From Gemmatimonadales bacterium (GTDB lineage Bacteria > Gemmatimonadota > Gemmatimonadetes > Gemmatimonadales > GWC2-71-9), in contig DASUJH010000007.1 in the NCBI GenBank assembly GCA_036279355.1, positions 1 through 64,000 on the forward strand: a stretch of DNA of 64,000 nt, read 5' to 3'. Both the position numbers and the translations under genes were made by a program. This document shows positions 8,404 through 19,033 of the stretch, piece after piece. The notes below the pieces were generated by a model. That model made no database searches. It saw nothing but the letters and a program-made list of their open reading frames with translations, and was not told the origin of the DNA. Each line of letters opens with the position of its first letter. Position 1 is the first letter of the stretch.

Positions 8404-9255
8404 TCAAATACCCGGTACAAACGACGCGCGCCCGAGCGCGCCCGCGTTCGGGGCCGGGTTATCGTCGACGATCTCGAACGAGACGCGCTTCGGCTGGCTT
8501 CGGTTGCCGGCCAGGTCGCGAAGCCTCACGTCTGCTGCCACTTTGCCCGTGGCGCAGGTGTTCACCGGGCATACGAAGATCTTGTCGATCTTGATCGTCC
8601 CAGCGGTCTTCGCGAAGAGCAAGTCCGGGCGGTTCACGATGCTTGTCGGCGGGATGACGTGGTTGGGATCCGAAACCACCTGGAACTCGAGCCCGACCAC
8701 GTTGCCTTCGGCGTCCGTGAAAGACACCCTCGCATCGACCGGATCGCCGGCCGGGATCGGAGACGGGATCTCCGCCGCCGACAACACGGGCGCCTCGTTC
8801 GTGACATCGAACGAGAAGGTGGACGGCTCGCTCTGATTGCCCGCCTTGTCTTGGAGCGTCACGGTGGCGGTTACGCGCCCCGCGTTGCAGCCGGGAGGCC
8901 CTGCGGCCGGGCAGTTGTAAAATCCCTGCCCGATCGTTCCCTCGGTGGCGTCCGCCACGTCAAGCGGGACCTCGGTTCTGCCCTGGGCCTGGACATTGGT
9001 CGGGGTGCTCGTCACGTCCACAAGCACCTTCTCCAGGTCGCCGTCGGGATCGACGAATTGCGCCGTGCCGATGACGTGCGTGCCGGCCACGCTCGGTACG
9101 CTGGAGGGAAACTCCACACTGGTAATCCGGGGCGGCCCGGATGACGCCGGCGGTTCGACGGGAGCGTCCGCTCCGCCGCTTCCGCAGCCGCTCAGGCCGA
9201 TTGCCCACGCCAGCCCAACGGCCGGCACGCAGACCATCTTTCGGGCGATTCTCAT
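8404..9255 (-). CDS. secreted lipoprotein with Ig/cadherin-like repeats
   Basis: This 283-aa protein begins with a basic N-terminus, a hydrophobic stretch and a lipobox LSGC with Cys24, so it should be lipidated and exported (possibly through the LolCD system encoded nearby). At least two beta-sandwich-like units follow, each with a DxDGDLE/DAEGNV-type segment and a DKAGNQS/DLAGNRS motif. Two short Cys pairs (CPAAGPPGC and CPVNTC) look like equivalent positions in the repeats. A GAGGTG ribosome site precedes the ATG. No enzymatic motif is visible; a surface-binding or structural role is likely. Confidence 0.75.
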   Translation of the reverse strand: MRIARKMVCVPAVGLAWAIGLSGCGSGGADAPVEPPASSGPPRITSVEFPSSVPSVAGTHVIGTAQFVDPDGDLEKVLVDVTSTPTNVQAQGRTEVPLDVADATEGTIGQGFYNCPAAGPPGCNAGRVTATVTLQDKAGNQSEPSTFSFDVTNEAPVLSAAEIPSPIPAGDPVDARVSFTDAEGNVVGLEFQVVSDPNHVIPPTSIVNRPDLLFAKTAGTIKIDKIFVCPVNTCATGKVAADVRLRDLAGNRSQPKRVSFEIVDDNPAPNAGALGRASFVPGI

Positions 9256-9306
9256 GGCGCACCTCGCGCGCTTTGGGATGACCGTCCTCGGGCCGCTGGC
9301 GGTACT

Positions 9307-9608
9307 TCATCGTCCCCAGCTCGGCGCACCGTCGAACGCCGCGTTGTTCGTGAAGTTGGCCGGGGCCGAGCCATCGGCGTTGATGACGAAGATCTCGTGG
9401 TTCGCGCCGACGATCCGCTCGAGCGCGATCCGGCTGCCGTCCGGCGACCAGGTGGGGCTGAAGTCTGCGTTGGTATTGCTGGTGAGCGGTACGGCGCCCA
9501 CCCCGTCGGCGTTCATGACGTAGATCACGTTTGCGGCCGGGCCGCCCGCGCCGTCGGGGTCGCCGCTGAACGCGATCCGGGCGCCGTCGAGCGACCAGGC
9601 CGGCCGAG
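9307..9608 (-). pseudogene. 3' remnant of a WD40-like (PD40/TolB-type) beta-propeller gene
   Basis: Reading leftwards, about 95 residues form two complete PD40 blades plus an end: PAWSLDGARIAFSG, NVIYVMNADG, SPTWSPDGSRIALER and EIFVINADG, finishing in PSWGR and a stop. Upstream of about 9608 the frame stays open but the residues no longer resemble a propeller, because that DNA belongs to an oppositely oriented TPR gene fragment. No start or signal peptide accompanies the remnant. I read this as the tail of a larger propeller gene cut by a rearrangement. Confidence 0.7.
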
Positions 9609-9609
9609 G

Positions 9610-10149
9610 GACATCACCGACTACGTGCTCGGCCTTTTGAGCGTGCGCATGGGCGACGACGCAGCGGCCGGCCGGTACCAGGACAGCCTCGTGGCGGGGC
9701 CCGACTCGTCGTACAGGCAAACCTTCGCCCGCGCGCTCGCCGCGAGCATCCGGGCAACTGCGGCGGTGGAGCGGGGGAGCCCGGAGGAGGCGTTGGCCGA
9801 GCTGGAGCGCGCGCCGCTCGATTGGCCGCGCGACTATACACCGGCGCACTTCAACACCCAGGGGCACGAGCGATTTCTGCGGGGCGAGCTGCTCCGCCGG
9901 CTCGGACGTGGTGCGGAGGCGCTAGGGTGGTTGGAGCCGATCGCCGAGCTGTCAACGGCCGATCTGGTATATCTCGCGCCGTCGGAGCTTCGCCAGGCCG
10001 AAATCCACGAAAAAAACGGAGAGCCGGCGCGGGCGGCGGAGCACTACCGGAACTTTCTCGAGCTGTGGAAGGAGTGCGATCCCGAACTGCGTCCGATGTG
10101 GCTCGAGGCGAAAGCCCAGCTCGACCGGCTGAGCGAGGCGGCGGACTGA
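9610..10149 (+). pseudogene. 3' remnant of a TPR-repeat protein gene
   Basis: From about 9610 the plus strand encodes helical repeats: DYVLGLLSVRMGDDAAAGRY, SPEEALAELERAP, LGRGAEALGWLEPI and EPARAAEHYRNFLELWKE, ending in a stop at 10149. These look like C-terminal TPR units of a large sensor or kinase-type protein. The frame continues upstream through the antisense of the propeller remnant, where it is meaningless. Reinitiation at the internal ATG near 9649 could make a 160-residue TPR peptide, so function is not ruled out. Confidence 0.65.
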
Positions 10150-10171
10150 TTCGAGCCGCGTATACTTCCGC

Positions 10172-11047
10172 ATGACCCGCTCAGGCGTGATCGCCCTCGC
10201 CGGCGCGCCCAACACCGGCAAGTCGTCGCTCCTCAACGCCCTCGTGGGCCAGCACCTCGCCATCGTGTCGCCCAAGGCGCAGGCGACGCGGCTGCCGGTG
10301 ATGGGGCTCGTGACCGAGGACGACACACAGTACGTCTTCCACGATCTGCCCGGACTGCTCGATCCCTCCTACCTCATGCAGGCCCGGATGCGCGCGCTCG
10401 CCGTGGATGCGCTCGACGGCGCCGACGTGATCCTCCACCTGCACCCTGCACCCGCCGCGCCCGCACCGCCGCTCGCCGAGGTGACGCGGCTCGAGCGGCC
10501 GCCGGCAGCTCCCGTGCTGCTGGTCTACACCATGGGCGACCTCGTAAGCGGCGGGCGTCGTGCTGAACTCGAGAGCGGCGGGGCCTCGGTCGTGGCGGCC
10601 ATCGAGGGTCAGGGCATCGCGTCGCTCCTCGCGCGTATTCGGCCGCTGCTGCCCGAGCGGCCGTTCGCCCACGACCGTGACGACGTCGGTGTGCAGCCCC
10701 TTCGCTTCTTCGTCGTGGAGTATCTCCGCGAAGCCGCGTTCGAGCTGTTGCAGGACGAGCTGCCCTACGCGTTCACCGCCGAGGTGGACGAGTTCCGCGA
10801 GGACGAGCGACCGGTGTACATTCGGGCGACGCTGTACGTCGAGCGGGAGTCGCAGAAGGGGATGGTAGTCGGCGAAGGAGGCCGGACCATCAAGGCGATC
10901 GGAACGCATGCACGCGCGCGGCTGGAGGAACTGCTCGGCGCGCCGGTCTATCTCGACACCTGGGTGAAGGTGCTCCCGAAATGGCGCCGCAGCGCCGCGG
11001 CGCTCACCCGATTCGGCTTTCCCGTTTCCCGGGAGGAATCCGCATGA
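10172..11047 (+). CDS. era: Era-like GTPase with KH domain
   Basis: Era (291 aa, normal length) binds the 16S rRNA 3' end and assists small-subunit assembly. G1 is GAPNTGKS (11-18), G3 is DLPG (58-61), and the C-terminal KH domain has [15 protein letters not shown] near 230-245. The specificity motif G4, normally NKxD, reads TMGD (120-123), so guanine recognition may be altered or lost. The switch-I region keeps PKAQATR. A TATACT box at 10161-10166 lies only 6 bases before the ATG, allowing a leaderless transcript. The stop overlaps the Trm112-like ATG (ATGA). Confidence 0.85.
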   Translation: MTRSGVIALAGAPNTGKSSLLNALVGQHLAIVSPKAQATRLPVMGLVTEDDTQYVFHDLPGLLDPSYLMQARMRALAVDALDGADVILHLHPAPAAPAPPLAEVTRLERPPAAPVLLVYTMGDLVSGGRRAELESGGASVVAAIEGQGIASLLARIRPLLPERPFAHDRDDVGVQPLRFFVVEYLREAAFELLQDELPYAFTAEVDEFREDERPVYIRATLYVERESQKGMVVGEGGRTIKAIGTHARARLEELLGAPVYLDTWVKVLPKWRRSAAALTRFGFPVSREESA

Positions 11048-11211
11048 GCCTCGCGCCCGAATTGCTCGAGATCCTGGTGTGCCCCAAGTGCAAGGGCGAG
11101 CTGGAGTACCGGACCGAGCCGGAATGCCTCGTGTGCCAAGCCTGCCGGCTGGTGTACGCGGTGGAAGACGGCATTCCCATCATGCTGATCGACGAGGCCA
11201 CGCCGCTGTAG
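11044..11211 (+). CDS. Trm112/YcaR-family zinc-ribbon peptide
   Basis: This 55-residue protein starts [17 protein letters not shown] and contains CPKC and CQAC metal-binding pairs, followed by [15 protein letters not shown], the typical end of the UPF0434/Trm112 family. Eukaryotic and archaeal Trm112 activates methyltransferases; the bacterial partner is not settled. The ATG at 11044 overlaps the Era stop, so the two are probably co-translated. Confidence 0.88.
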   Translation: MSLAPELLEILVCPKCKGELEYRTEPECLVCQACRLVYAVEDGIPIMLIDEATPL

Positions 11212-11230
11212 TCCGGGCAGCACCCCGCCG

Positions 11231-12274
11231 ATGATCCGACGCCTCCTGCTCGTGGCGCTGCCCGCGAGCCTCGTGTTCGGGTGGTTGCACTTCCCTCCGA
11301 GTGTCGTATTCATCGTGGCGTGTCTCGGTGTGCTGCCGCTCGCCGGCTACATGGGCGAGGCGACGGAACACCTCGCCCATCGCACCGGCCCCACCATCGG
11401 CGGGTTGCTCAACGCGACGTTCGGCAACGCGGCGGAGCTCATCATCGCCATCGTGGCGCTCCGGGCCGGCCTGGTGTCGCTGGTCAAGGCCTCGATCACC
11501 GGCAGCATCCTCGGCAATCTGCTCCTCATCCTCGGCATCTCGCTCATCGCTGCAGGCACCGACCGGCAGGAGATCCGCTTCAACCGCACCTCCGCCGGCT
11601 CGAGTGCCGCGATGCTCGCGCTCGCGGTTGTCGGCCTTGTCTTTCCGGCGCTCTTCCACGCGGCGCATCCCGAAGCGCGGGCGCGCGCGGCCGAGCTGCA
11701 CATGTCGGAGTGGGTGGCCGCGATCCTGATTGCGACCTATGGCTTCTCACTGCTCTTCAGCCTCAAGACCCACCGGCGGCTCTTCGGCGGCGAACCGCAC
11801 GCCATGGACGGACCCACGTGGGGCGTGCGGAAGGCGGTCGTGGTGCTGGCGCTCGCGACCGTCGGTGTCGCGATCGAGTCGGAGCTGCTGGTACATGCCA
11901 CCGAGGCCGTCACGGCGAGCCTGGGCCTGAGCGAGCTGTTCCTGGGCCTCATCGTAATCCCCCTCATCGGAAACGCGGCGGAGCATGCCACAGCCGTCGT
12001 GGTGGCCCGGAAGGGGCAGGTGGACCTCGCGCTACAGATCGCCCTTGGGTCGAGCACGCAGATTGCACTACTCGTGGGGCCGCTGCTGGTTTTCATCGGG
12101 CTCGTGCTCGGCCAAGAGATGGATCTGGTGTTCCAGCCATTCGAGGTGATTGGCCTGGCGGCGGCCACGGGCGTGGCCGCCATACTCATGCTGGACGGGG
12201 AATCACACTGGTTCGAGGGGGTCCAACTCCTGGCGGTATATGCCATCCTGGCGGTCGCGGCGTTTTTCATTTGA
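11231..12274 (+). CDS. Ca2+/H+ antiporter (CaCA/CAX family)
   Basis: This 347-aa inner-membrane protein has about 11 hydrophobic segments arranged as two homologous halves. Both CAX signature repeats are present: [13 protein letters not shown] (c-1, near residue 72) and [13 protein letters not shown] (c-2, near 245), with the conserved acidic residues that bind Ca2+. It should exchange cytosolic Ca2+ (or another divalent cation) for protons. The ATG at 11231 lies 19 bases after the preceding stop; it may read through from the era unit. Confidence 0.9.
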   Translation: MIRRLLLVALPASLVFGWLHFPPSVVFIVACLGVLPLAGYMGEATEHLAHRTGPTIGGLLNATFGNAAELIIAIVALRAGLVSLVKASITGSILGNLLLILGISLIAAGTDRQEIRFNRTSAGSSAAMLALAVVGLVFPALFHAAHPEARARAAELHMSEWVAAILIATYGFSLLFSLKTHRRLFGGEPHAMDGPTWGVRKAVVVLALATVGVAIESELLVHATEAVTASLGLSELFLGLIVIPLIGNAAEHATAVVVARKGQVDLALQIALGSSTQIALLVGPLLVFIGLVLGQEMDLVFQPFEVIGLAAATGVAAILMLDGESHWFEGVQLLAVYAILAVAAFFI

Positions 12275-12299
12275 CTTGGCTCGGCGGCGCGGCTTAAGT
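12271..12299 (+). promoter_or_regulatory. candidate sigma-70-type promoter for the GGDEF operon
   Basis: TTGACT (12271-12276) and TTAAGT (12294-12299) are separated by 17 bases, 34 bases before the GTG start at 12333. The -35 is close to consensus, the -10 weak. The site overlaps the end of the antiporter gene. Confidence 0.45.
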
Positions 12300-12332
12300 T
12301 AGCGTCAGGCAAACTCTTACCTGAGGGCACGG

Positions 12333-13328
12333 GTGCGGACTCGCCCGACGATTCTCTTCTTCTCGCCGGACGGTCGCCCGGTGCCGGCCCTGGTACGCCA
12401 ATGGGCCCACGCCAAGGCATTCCCCCTCTTGCCGTTCCGCCGGGCCGACGAGATCGAATCCATCGTCCTGCGGGGCCATCCGTGCCTGCTGTTCGTGGAT
12501 GCGGACCGCTCGAGCGCGGTGGGTCTCGGGCTCGTCCGGCGCCTCAAGAGTGATGCGTTCACCGCAATCGTCCCGGTCACCGTGCTGGCAGGCGAGCACC
12601 ACCCGGAGGCCGTCCAGGCCTGGTTCGAGGCGGGGGCGGACGAGGTCATTACCGGCGCCTTTGCACAGGCGGAGCAGCGGGCTCGCATGGAGGCCATGCT
12701 GGTCCGCACGCAGCGGGATGTGTCGGTGCACCCCTCGACCCGGCTCCCCGGCACCACGGAGATCGAGCGGGAGATCCGGCGCCAGTTGGAGCTGCACCAG
12801 CAGTTCGCCGTGTGCTACGCGGACCTCGACCACTTCAAGGAGTTCAACGATCGCTACAGCTACTACGACGGCGATCGGGTGATTTATCTGCTCTCGCGGA
12901 TTCTGCACGACGTCGTGAAGGGCATGTTGGGGCCGCGCGGGTTCGTGGGGCATATCGGCGGCGACGATTTCATCTTCGTCATCCCGGCGTGCGAGATCCA
13001 CGGCGTCTGCACCGAGATCCTGAGCGTGTTCGACGCTCTGATTCCGCTGCAGTACAACGAGCAGGACCGGCGCGCAGGGTACTTCTTCGGCAAGGACCGC
13101 CGGGGCCAACTTCACCGGGTGCCGCTCATGACGCTCTCGATCGGCATCGTCACGAACGTGAGCCGGCGGTTCGCGCATCCGGCGCAGGTGAGCGAGCTGG
13201 CCACGGAAATGAAGAGCTACGCCAAGACGCTGCCTGGCTCGGTGTTCGTCGTCGATCGCCGTCAGGGATCCGATGCCGACACTCGGGCCGTCCCGGCATC
13301 ACGCGAACGGGGCGAGGAATCCAAATGA
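12333..13328 (+). CDS. receiver-like plus GGDEF domain protein (putative diguanylate cyclase)
   Basis: The 331-aa protein has an N-terminal response-regulator-like domain (about 8-125) and a C-terminal GGDEF domain with signature GGDDF at residues 209-213, an accepted active-site variant; YADLDHFKEFND marks the metal and substrate region. It probably makes cyclic di-GMP. The receiver looks degenerate: the N-terminal acidic pair is SPD, and the usual TKPF lysine is ITGAF. It may therefore be phosphorylation-independent. I see no RxxD inhibitory site before GGDDF. GTG start; ATGA overlap with the next gene. Confidence 0.85.
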   Translation: MRTRPTILFFSPDGRPVPALVRQWAHAKAFPLLPFRRADEIESIVLRGHPCLLFVDADRSSAVGLGLVRRLKSDAFTAIVPVTVLAGEHHPEAVQAWFEAGADEVITGAFAQAEQRARMEAMLVRTQRDVSVHPSTRLPGTTEIEREIRRQLELHQQFAVCYADLDHFKEFNDRYSYYDGDRVIYLLSRILHDVVKGMLGPRGFVGHIGGDDFIFVIPACEIHGVCTEILSVFDALIPLQYNEQDRRAGYFFGKDRRGQLHRVPLMTLSIGIVTNVSRRFAHPAQVSELATEMKSYAKTLPGSVFVVDRRQGSDADTRAVPASRERGEESK

Positions 13329-14251
13329 ACGTCACGTGTCCGAACTGCAGCACGCTGTACCGGGTCGATCCGGCCAAGGTGCCCGAGCAGGGAGTGCGGG
13401 CGCGCTGCGCAATCTGCAGCGCCGTCTTTGCGGTGCGGCGGGAGAGCGACGCGGCGCCGGCGCGGGCCGAGCAGCAAGCCGACGCTCCTTCGGCCGCACA
13501 CGCTCCGGCGCCGGTGCCCCCGCCGGCCGCGCCGGCGCCGCAGGCTGCCAACCCCGCTGCGGCCGAGCCGACGGTCGCCGCGCAGGTCGAGAGACCCGCG
13601 GAGCCGGCGATCGAGGCGCGGAGGGAGCCGGAACCGGCACCCGCCCCCCGCGTCGAGACACATGCGCCTGAACGGCCGGGGGCGCCAGCGCCAGCGGCGC
13701 CAGAGCCACCCGCGCCACTGTCGCCGGCGCCCAGCGCATCGCCCCAGCCGGCCGCCCCGGTCCGCGGCATCGTCTTTCCGCCGCCGGCGGTGCCGCGGGC
13801 CGCACCCAGGCCCGCCATCCCCGCGGTGGCCGCGGCGGCGCCGAGCATCGGCACGCACGTGATCACGCCACCGCGGCCCGTGCCGTCAGCGCCCCAGGCG
13901 TCCGCCGCGCTCGCCACGGCCATGCCGGCCGCCGCGCCTGCAGCGCCAGCCTCACCCGCGACCGCAACGGCCCCGCCGTCGCCCCGGCCCATCAACCCGT
14001 TCCTTTCCCAAGACCCGTCGTCCAAGGCACGGCGCCTCGCACGCGCGCTCATCTCCGACATGGTGGTCTACCATCCGGGCAAGCGGCAGCAGGGCCTCCG
14101 CGACGGCAACCTTCGCGAATTGTTCAACGACGAAATCCGCAAGAGCTGGGACGAATACACCGAACAGGTGGGGCAGGAGATCGCGGAGACGACGGTCTTC
14201 TTCCGGGAGGCGCTGAACGACATCCTGGCGGACGGGCGGCAACTCTTCTAG
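13325..14251 (+). CDS. MJ0042-type zinc-ribbon protein with long Pro/Ala-rich linker
   Basis: This 308-aa protein begins with an MJ0042 zinc ribbon (CPNC at 5-8, CAIC at 28-31, TLYRV after the first pair). About 190 residues of Pro/Ala-rich, low-complexity linker follow, then a conserved-looking C-terminal domain (about 230-308, SSKARRLARALISDMVVYHP ... DEYTEQVG). No transmembrane segment is seen. The translational overlap with the diguanylate cyclase suggests a common process, perhaps localisation or c-di-GMP response. I cannot assign a biochemical function. Confidence 0.75.
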   Translation: MNVTCPNCSTLYRVDPAKVPEQGVRARCAICSAVFAVRRESDAAPARAEQQADAPSAAHAPAPVPPPAAPAPQAANPAAAEPTVAAQVERPAEPAIEARREPEPAPAPRVETHAPERPGAPAPAAPEPPAPLSPAPSASPQPAAPVRGIVFPPPAVPRAAPRPAIPAVAAAAPSIGTHVITPPRPVPSAPQASAALATAMPAAAPAAPASPATATAPPSPRPINPFLSQDPSSKARRLARALISDMVVYHPGKRQQGLRDGNLRELFNDEIRKSWDEYTEQVGQEIAETTVFFREALNDILADGRQLF

Positions 14252-14268
14252 CCCCCGCGCGAACGGGG

Positions 14269-14320
14269 TATATTCGAGCGTTCGGAGCCGTTCGTCCGCC
14301 CGCGGGCGGTCGAGCGGCTC
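14269..14320 (+). promoter_or_regulatory. prfB promoter -10 and leader hairpin
   Basis: A TATATT box at 14269-14274 is followed by a strong hairpin at 14285-14320: an outer 10-bp stem (gagccgttcg with cgagcggctc, one G-U pair), a one-base mismatch and an inner ccgcc/ggcgg stem. If transcription starts near 14281, the hairpin is the 5' end of the mRNA, 32 bases before the ATG. It could stabilise the transcript or regulate it. It might instead help end the upstream operon, though no T-run follows. Confidence 0.5.
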
Positions 14321-14352
14321 ACTCGCATTGTCACCACCCTGGAGCCCTGCCC

Positions 14353-15453
14353 ATGTCGGATCTCGCCGAGCATCTGGCCGAACTGGAGCGTCGCGTCGCC
14401 GAGCTGCGAGACTTTCTTTGACCTGACGGGCAAGGCGGCGCGGCTCTCGGCGCTCGAAGCTCGGCAGTCGGAACCGGGCTTCTGGAGCAACCCCGAAACG
14501 GCCCGCGCCGCTGTGCAGGAGCTCAAGCAACTCAAGGGATGGACCGGCCCCTACGAGACACTGCATGCGAGGCTCGTGTCCGCGCGCGAAATGGCCGAGC
14601 TGTTGAAGGCGGAGCCGGACCTCGGGCTCTCGGCCGAGCTCACCCGCGAAGCGGAGGAGCTGGAGCGTGGCGTGGAGGCGTTCGAGCTCCAGGCGATGTT
14701 GCAGGGCGCCGAAGACGAGCGCGACGCACTGCTCACGATCCATCCCGGCGCGGGCGGCACCGAGTCGCAGGACTGGGCCGAGATGCTGATGCGGATGTAC
14801 GTGCGCTGGGCGGAGCGGCGCGGATTCGAGGTGACGATCCTCGACCTGGTCCCCGGCGAAGAGGCGGGCATCAAGGCGGCATCGATCGAGATCAAGGGCC
14901 AGTACGCGTACGGCTATCTCAAGGCGGAGAAGGGCGTGCACCGGCTGGTGCGCATCTCCCCGTACGACTCCCAGGCCCGGCGCCACACGTCCTTCGCGTC
15001 GGTGTTCGTCTATCCGGAGGTGGACGACACGATCGAGATCGATCTGCGCGAGGAAGACATCAAAATGGATGTCTTCCGCGCCTCGGGCGCCGGTGGGCAG
15101 CACGTCAACAAAACCAGCTCGGCCGTGCGGCTCACCCACATTCCGACGGGCGTCGTCGTCTCCTGTCAGCAGGAGCGCAGCCAGTTCAAGAACAAGGACA
15201 CCGCGATGAAGATGCTGCGCGCCGCCCTCTATCAGCGCAAGCTCGAAGAGCAGGAGGCGGAGCGCGCCAAGCTGGAGGCCACCAAGGCGGACATCTCCTG
15301 GGGCAACCAGATCCGCTCCTACGTCTTCCAGCCCTATACGATGGTGAACGACCACCGGACGGAGGTGAAGGTCGCTGACGTGCAGCGGGTGATGGACGGC
15401 GACCTCGACGAGTTCATTCAGGCTTATCTCAGGCGCTTCGGAGGCCGCGCGGC

Positions 15454-15457
<4 letters not shown>
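14353..15457 (+). CDS. prfB: peptide chain release factor 2 (programmed +1 frameshift)
   Basis: RF2 terminates translation at UGA and UAA. The first 22 codons from ATG 14353 end at an in-frame TGA (14419-14421). Shifting +1 at CTT continues as DLTGKAARLSALEAR to the stop at 15457, giving 367 aa, the usual RF2 size. GGQ is at about 247-249 in GAGGQHVNKTSSA, with HPGAGGTESQDWAEML and SPYDSQ around the codon-reading region. The gene autoregulates: low RF2 slows decoding of the UGA and favours frameshifting. A GGAG stretch lies 8 bases upstream of the ATG. The stop overlaps the lysS GTG. Confidence 0.96.
14416..14422 (+). promoter_or_regulatory. RF2 programmed frameshift site (CTT TGA C)
   Basis: The slip site CTTTGAC sits at codons 22-23 of prfB, as in most bacteria. 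Upstream one usually finds an AGGGGG Shine-Dalgarno-like element three bases before CTT; here the sequence is gcgagacttt, so that stimulator is weak or absent. Confidence 0.93.
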
Positions 15458-16965
<1,508 letters not shown>

Positions 16966-16981
16966 GCGAGCTGGCAAACCG

Positions 16982-18316
16982 ATGACGCTGCAGCCCACCG
17001 ATCGAGTGCCCGGCGAAAGACCGCCGGTGACGGGCACGCCCGAGCTCCGGGCCGTCCTGCGCTGGCCCTCGCGGCTCGAGCGCCGGATTGCGGGGCGCTA
17101 CCTCCGCTCTCGCCGGGGCTCGCGTACGGCATCGCTCAGCACGGTCATCTCCATCGGCGGTGTCGCCGTCGGCGTGCTGGCGCTCACGGTGGTGCTCGGC
17201 GTCATGAACGGTCTGCGCGACGATCTGCGCGAGCGCATCCTGGTGGGAAGCCCGCACCTCCGGGTGCTCACGTTCGGCGCGGGGCTCCGGCTGGACGACT
17301 GGCAGCATGTGCTCGCCGAGGTGCGGAAGGTGCCGGGCGTGGTCGCGGCGGAGCCCGAGGTGATCAGCCAGGCCGGAATCACGGCGGGCCACGACTACGG
17401 CGAGGCCGTCAACGTGCTGGGCTTCGAGCCAGACACCGGCACGAAGTCGGTCACATCCTTCCCTCAGTCGATCACCAAGGGCGATCTCTCCTTCAAGCCG
17501 ACCCGCAAAGACGTGGATGGCGCGCTGCTCCTCGGCGCCCGGCTCGCGAGCCGGCTCTCGGTCTATCCTGGCGATGTGGTGACGCTGGCGCCGGTCACCG
17601 AGGCCAAGATCAATCCCGCGCTCGGCGTCGCCGTGCCCAAGTTCTGGAAGTTCGAGGTGACCGGGCTGTTCGACACCGGCATGTTCCAGTACGACAACCA
17701 GTTCGTCGTAATGTCGCGGACCATGGCGCAGAAGTTCACCGGATTGGGTGACGCGGTGTCGGGGATTGCCGTGCGGGTGACCGATCCCGACCTGGCCCCG
17801 GTGGTGGGCGCGAGGATCGAGCAGCGGCTCGGGTATCCCTATCGCACGCTCGACTGGCAGGACCAGAACGCGAGCCTCTTCAGCGCTCTCCAGCTCGAGA
17901 AGCTCGCGATGGGCCTGATTATCTTCTTCATTATGGTGGTCGCGGCGTTCAACATCGTCGGGACCCTTACGATGGTGGTGGCGGACAAGACGCGTGAGAT
18001 AGGCATCCTCCAGGCGATGGGCCTCACGGCGCCGGCGGTCGCACGGATCTTCCTCGCACAGGGCGCCATCATCGGGCTGGTCGGCACCAGCCTCGGCCTC
18101 GTCAGCGGCCTCGCGGTTTCCTACCTGGTGGACCGCTCCGGCTGGATCAAGATCAACCCCGCGGTGTACTTCATCGATCACCTGCCGGTCCATGTCGAGC
18201 TGCGAGACGTACTGGTTGTGGTGGCCGCGAGCATCGCGATCGCCGTGCTCGCGACGGTGTACCCGTCGCTCTCGGCGGCGCGGCTCACACCGGTCGAAGC
18301 CATCCGGCATGAGTGA
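16982..18316 (+). CDS. lipoprotein-releasing ABC permease LolC/LolE
   Basis: This 444-aa permease has the FtsX-like layout: one membrane helix near 50-75, a large periplasmic domain (about 80-290) and three C-terminal helices (about 300-330, 350-380, 405-430). RTASLSTVISIGGVAVGV and the VVAAFNIVGTLTMVV ... KTREIGILQAMGLT region are typical of LolC/E. With LolD it extracts outer-membrane lipoproteins from the inner membrane. Only one permease gene is present, so it may act as a homodimer (LolF-like). It is followed 9 bases later by lolD. Confidence 0.9.
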   Translation: MTLQPTDRVPGERPPVTGTPELRAVLRWPSRLERRIAGRYLRSRRGSRTASLSTVISIGGVAVGVLALTVVLGVMNGLRDDLRERILVGSPHLRVLTFGAGLRLDDWQHVLAEVRKVPGVVAAEPEVISQAGITAGHDYGEAVNVLGFEPDTGTKSVTSFPQSITKGDLSFKPTRKDVDGALLLGARLASRLSVYPGDVVTLAPVTEAKINPALGVAVPKFWKFEVTGLFDTGMFQYDNQFVVMSRTMAQKFTGLGDAVSGIAVRVTDPDLAPVVGARIEQRLGYPYRTLDWQDQNASLFSALQLEKLAMGLIIFFIMVVAAFNIVGTLTMVVADKTREIGILQAMGLTAPAVARIFLAQGAIIGLVGTSLGLVSGLAVSYLVDRSGWIKINPAVYFIDHLPVHVELRDVLVVVAASIAIAVLATVYPSLSAARLTPVEAIRHE

Positions 18317-18325
18317 GCGGCGGAG

Positions 18326-19033
18326 GTGAGTGTGCCGATTCTGGAGGCGAACGCGCTCAGGAAGGTTTATCGCGGGGGGGACGGGAGCCTGATCGAGGTG
18401 CTCGCCGGCACCGACCTCGCGGTCGCCCGGGGCGAGTTTGTCGCCATCATGGGGGCGAGCGGCAGCGGCAAGAGCACGCTGCTCCACCTTCTGGGCGCGC
18501 TCGACCGGCCGACCTCGGGCACGGTAAGGCTCGAGGGCCAGTCATACGCCGAGCTCGCGCCACCGGCGCTCGCGCAGGTGCGCAACCGGCGGCTTGGGTT
18601 CGTCTTTCAGTTTCATCACCTGCTGCGGGAGTTCACCGCGTTGGAAAACGTCATGCTGCCCCTGCTCATCGCCGGCGCGTCCGATGCGGCGGCGCGCTCC
18701 AAGGCCGAGGAGCTGCTCGCGGCGGTGGGGCTCGCGGGGCGGATGTCGCACCGGCCGACGGCGCTCTCGGGCGGCGAGCAGCAGCGGACCGCCGTGGCGC
18801 GCGCGCTCGCGACCGATCCGGTGGTGGTGCTGGCGGACGAGCCGTCGGGCAACCTCGACTTCGGGCACAGCGAGATGCTGCACGAGCTGTTCGCCAATCT
18901 CGCGCGCCAGTTCGAGACCGCCCTCGTCGTGGTCACCCACAACCGGCTCCTGGCCGCGAGAGCAGACCGGATTCTCACTCTGGAGAACGGGCGGCTGGTG
19001 CCGATGCCGGGCGTGGAGTCGATGCCGTCATGA
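18326..19033 (+). CDS. lolD: lipoprotein-releasing ABC ATPase LolD
   Basis: This 235-aa ATPase powers the adjacent LolC/E permease. Walker A is GASGSGKST (43-51), the signature is LSGGEQQR (near 145) and Walker B is [12 protein letters not shown]. The [16 protein letters not shown] segment is characteristic of the LolD/MacB/FtsE group. GTG start at 18326; a second GTG 6 bases later is also possible. The stop overlaps the mcsA start (ATGA), which couples lipoprotein transport to the quality-control genes. Confidence 0.93.
   Translation: MSVPILEANALRKVYRGGDGSLIEVLAGTDLAVARGEFVAIMGASGSGKSTLLHLLGALDRPTSGTVRLEGQSYAELAPPALAQVRNRRLGFVFQFHHLLREFTALENVMLPLLIAGASDAAARSKAEELLAAVGLAGRMSHRPTALSGGEQQRTAVARALATDPVVVLADEPSGNLDFGHSEMLHELFANLARQFETALVVVTHNRLLAARADRILTLENGRLVPMPGVESMPS

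Noticed and set aside
14353-14421. prfB as a pseudogene because of the in-frame TGA
   Set aside because: The stop is part of the conserved CTT TGA C programmed frameshift, and the rest of the gene is intact.
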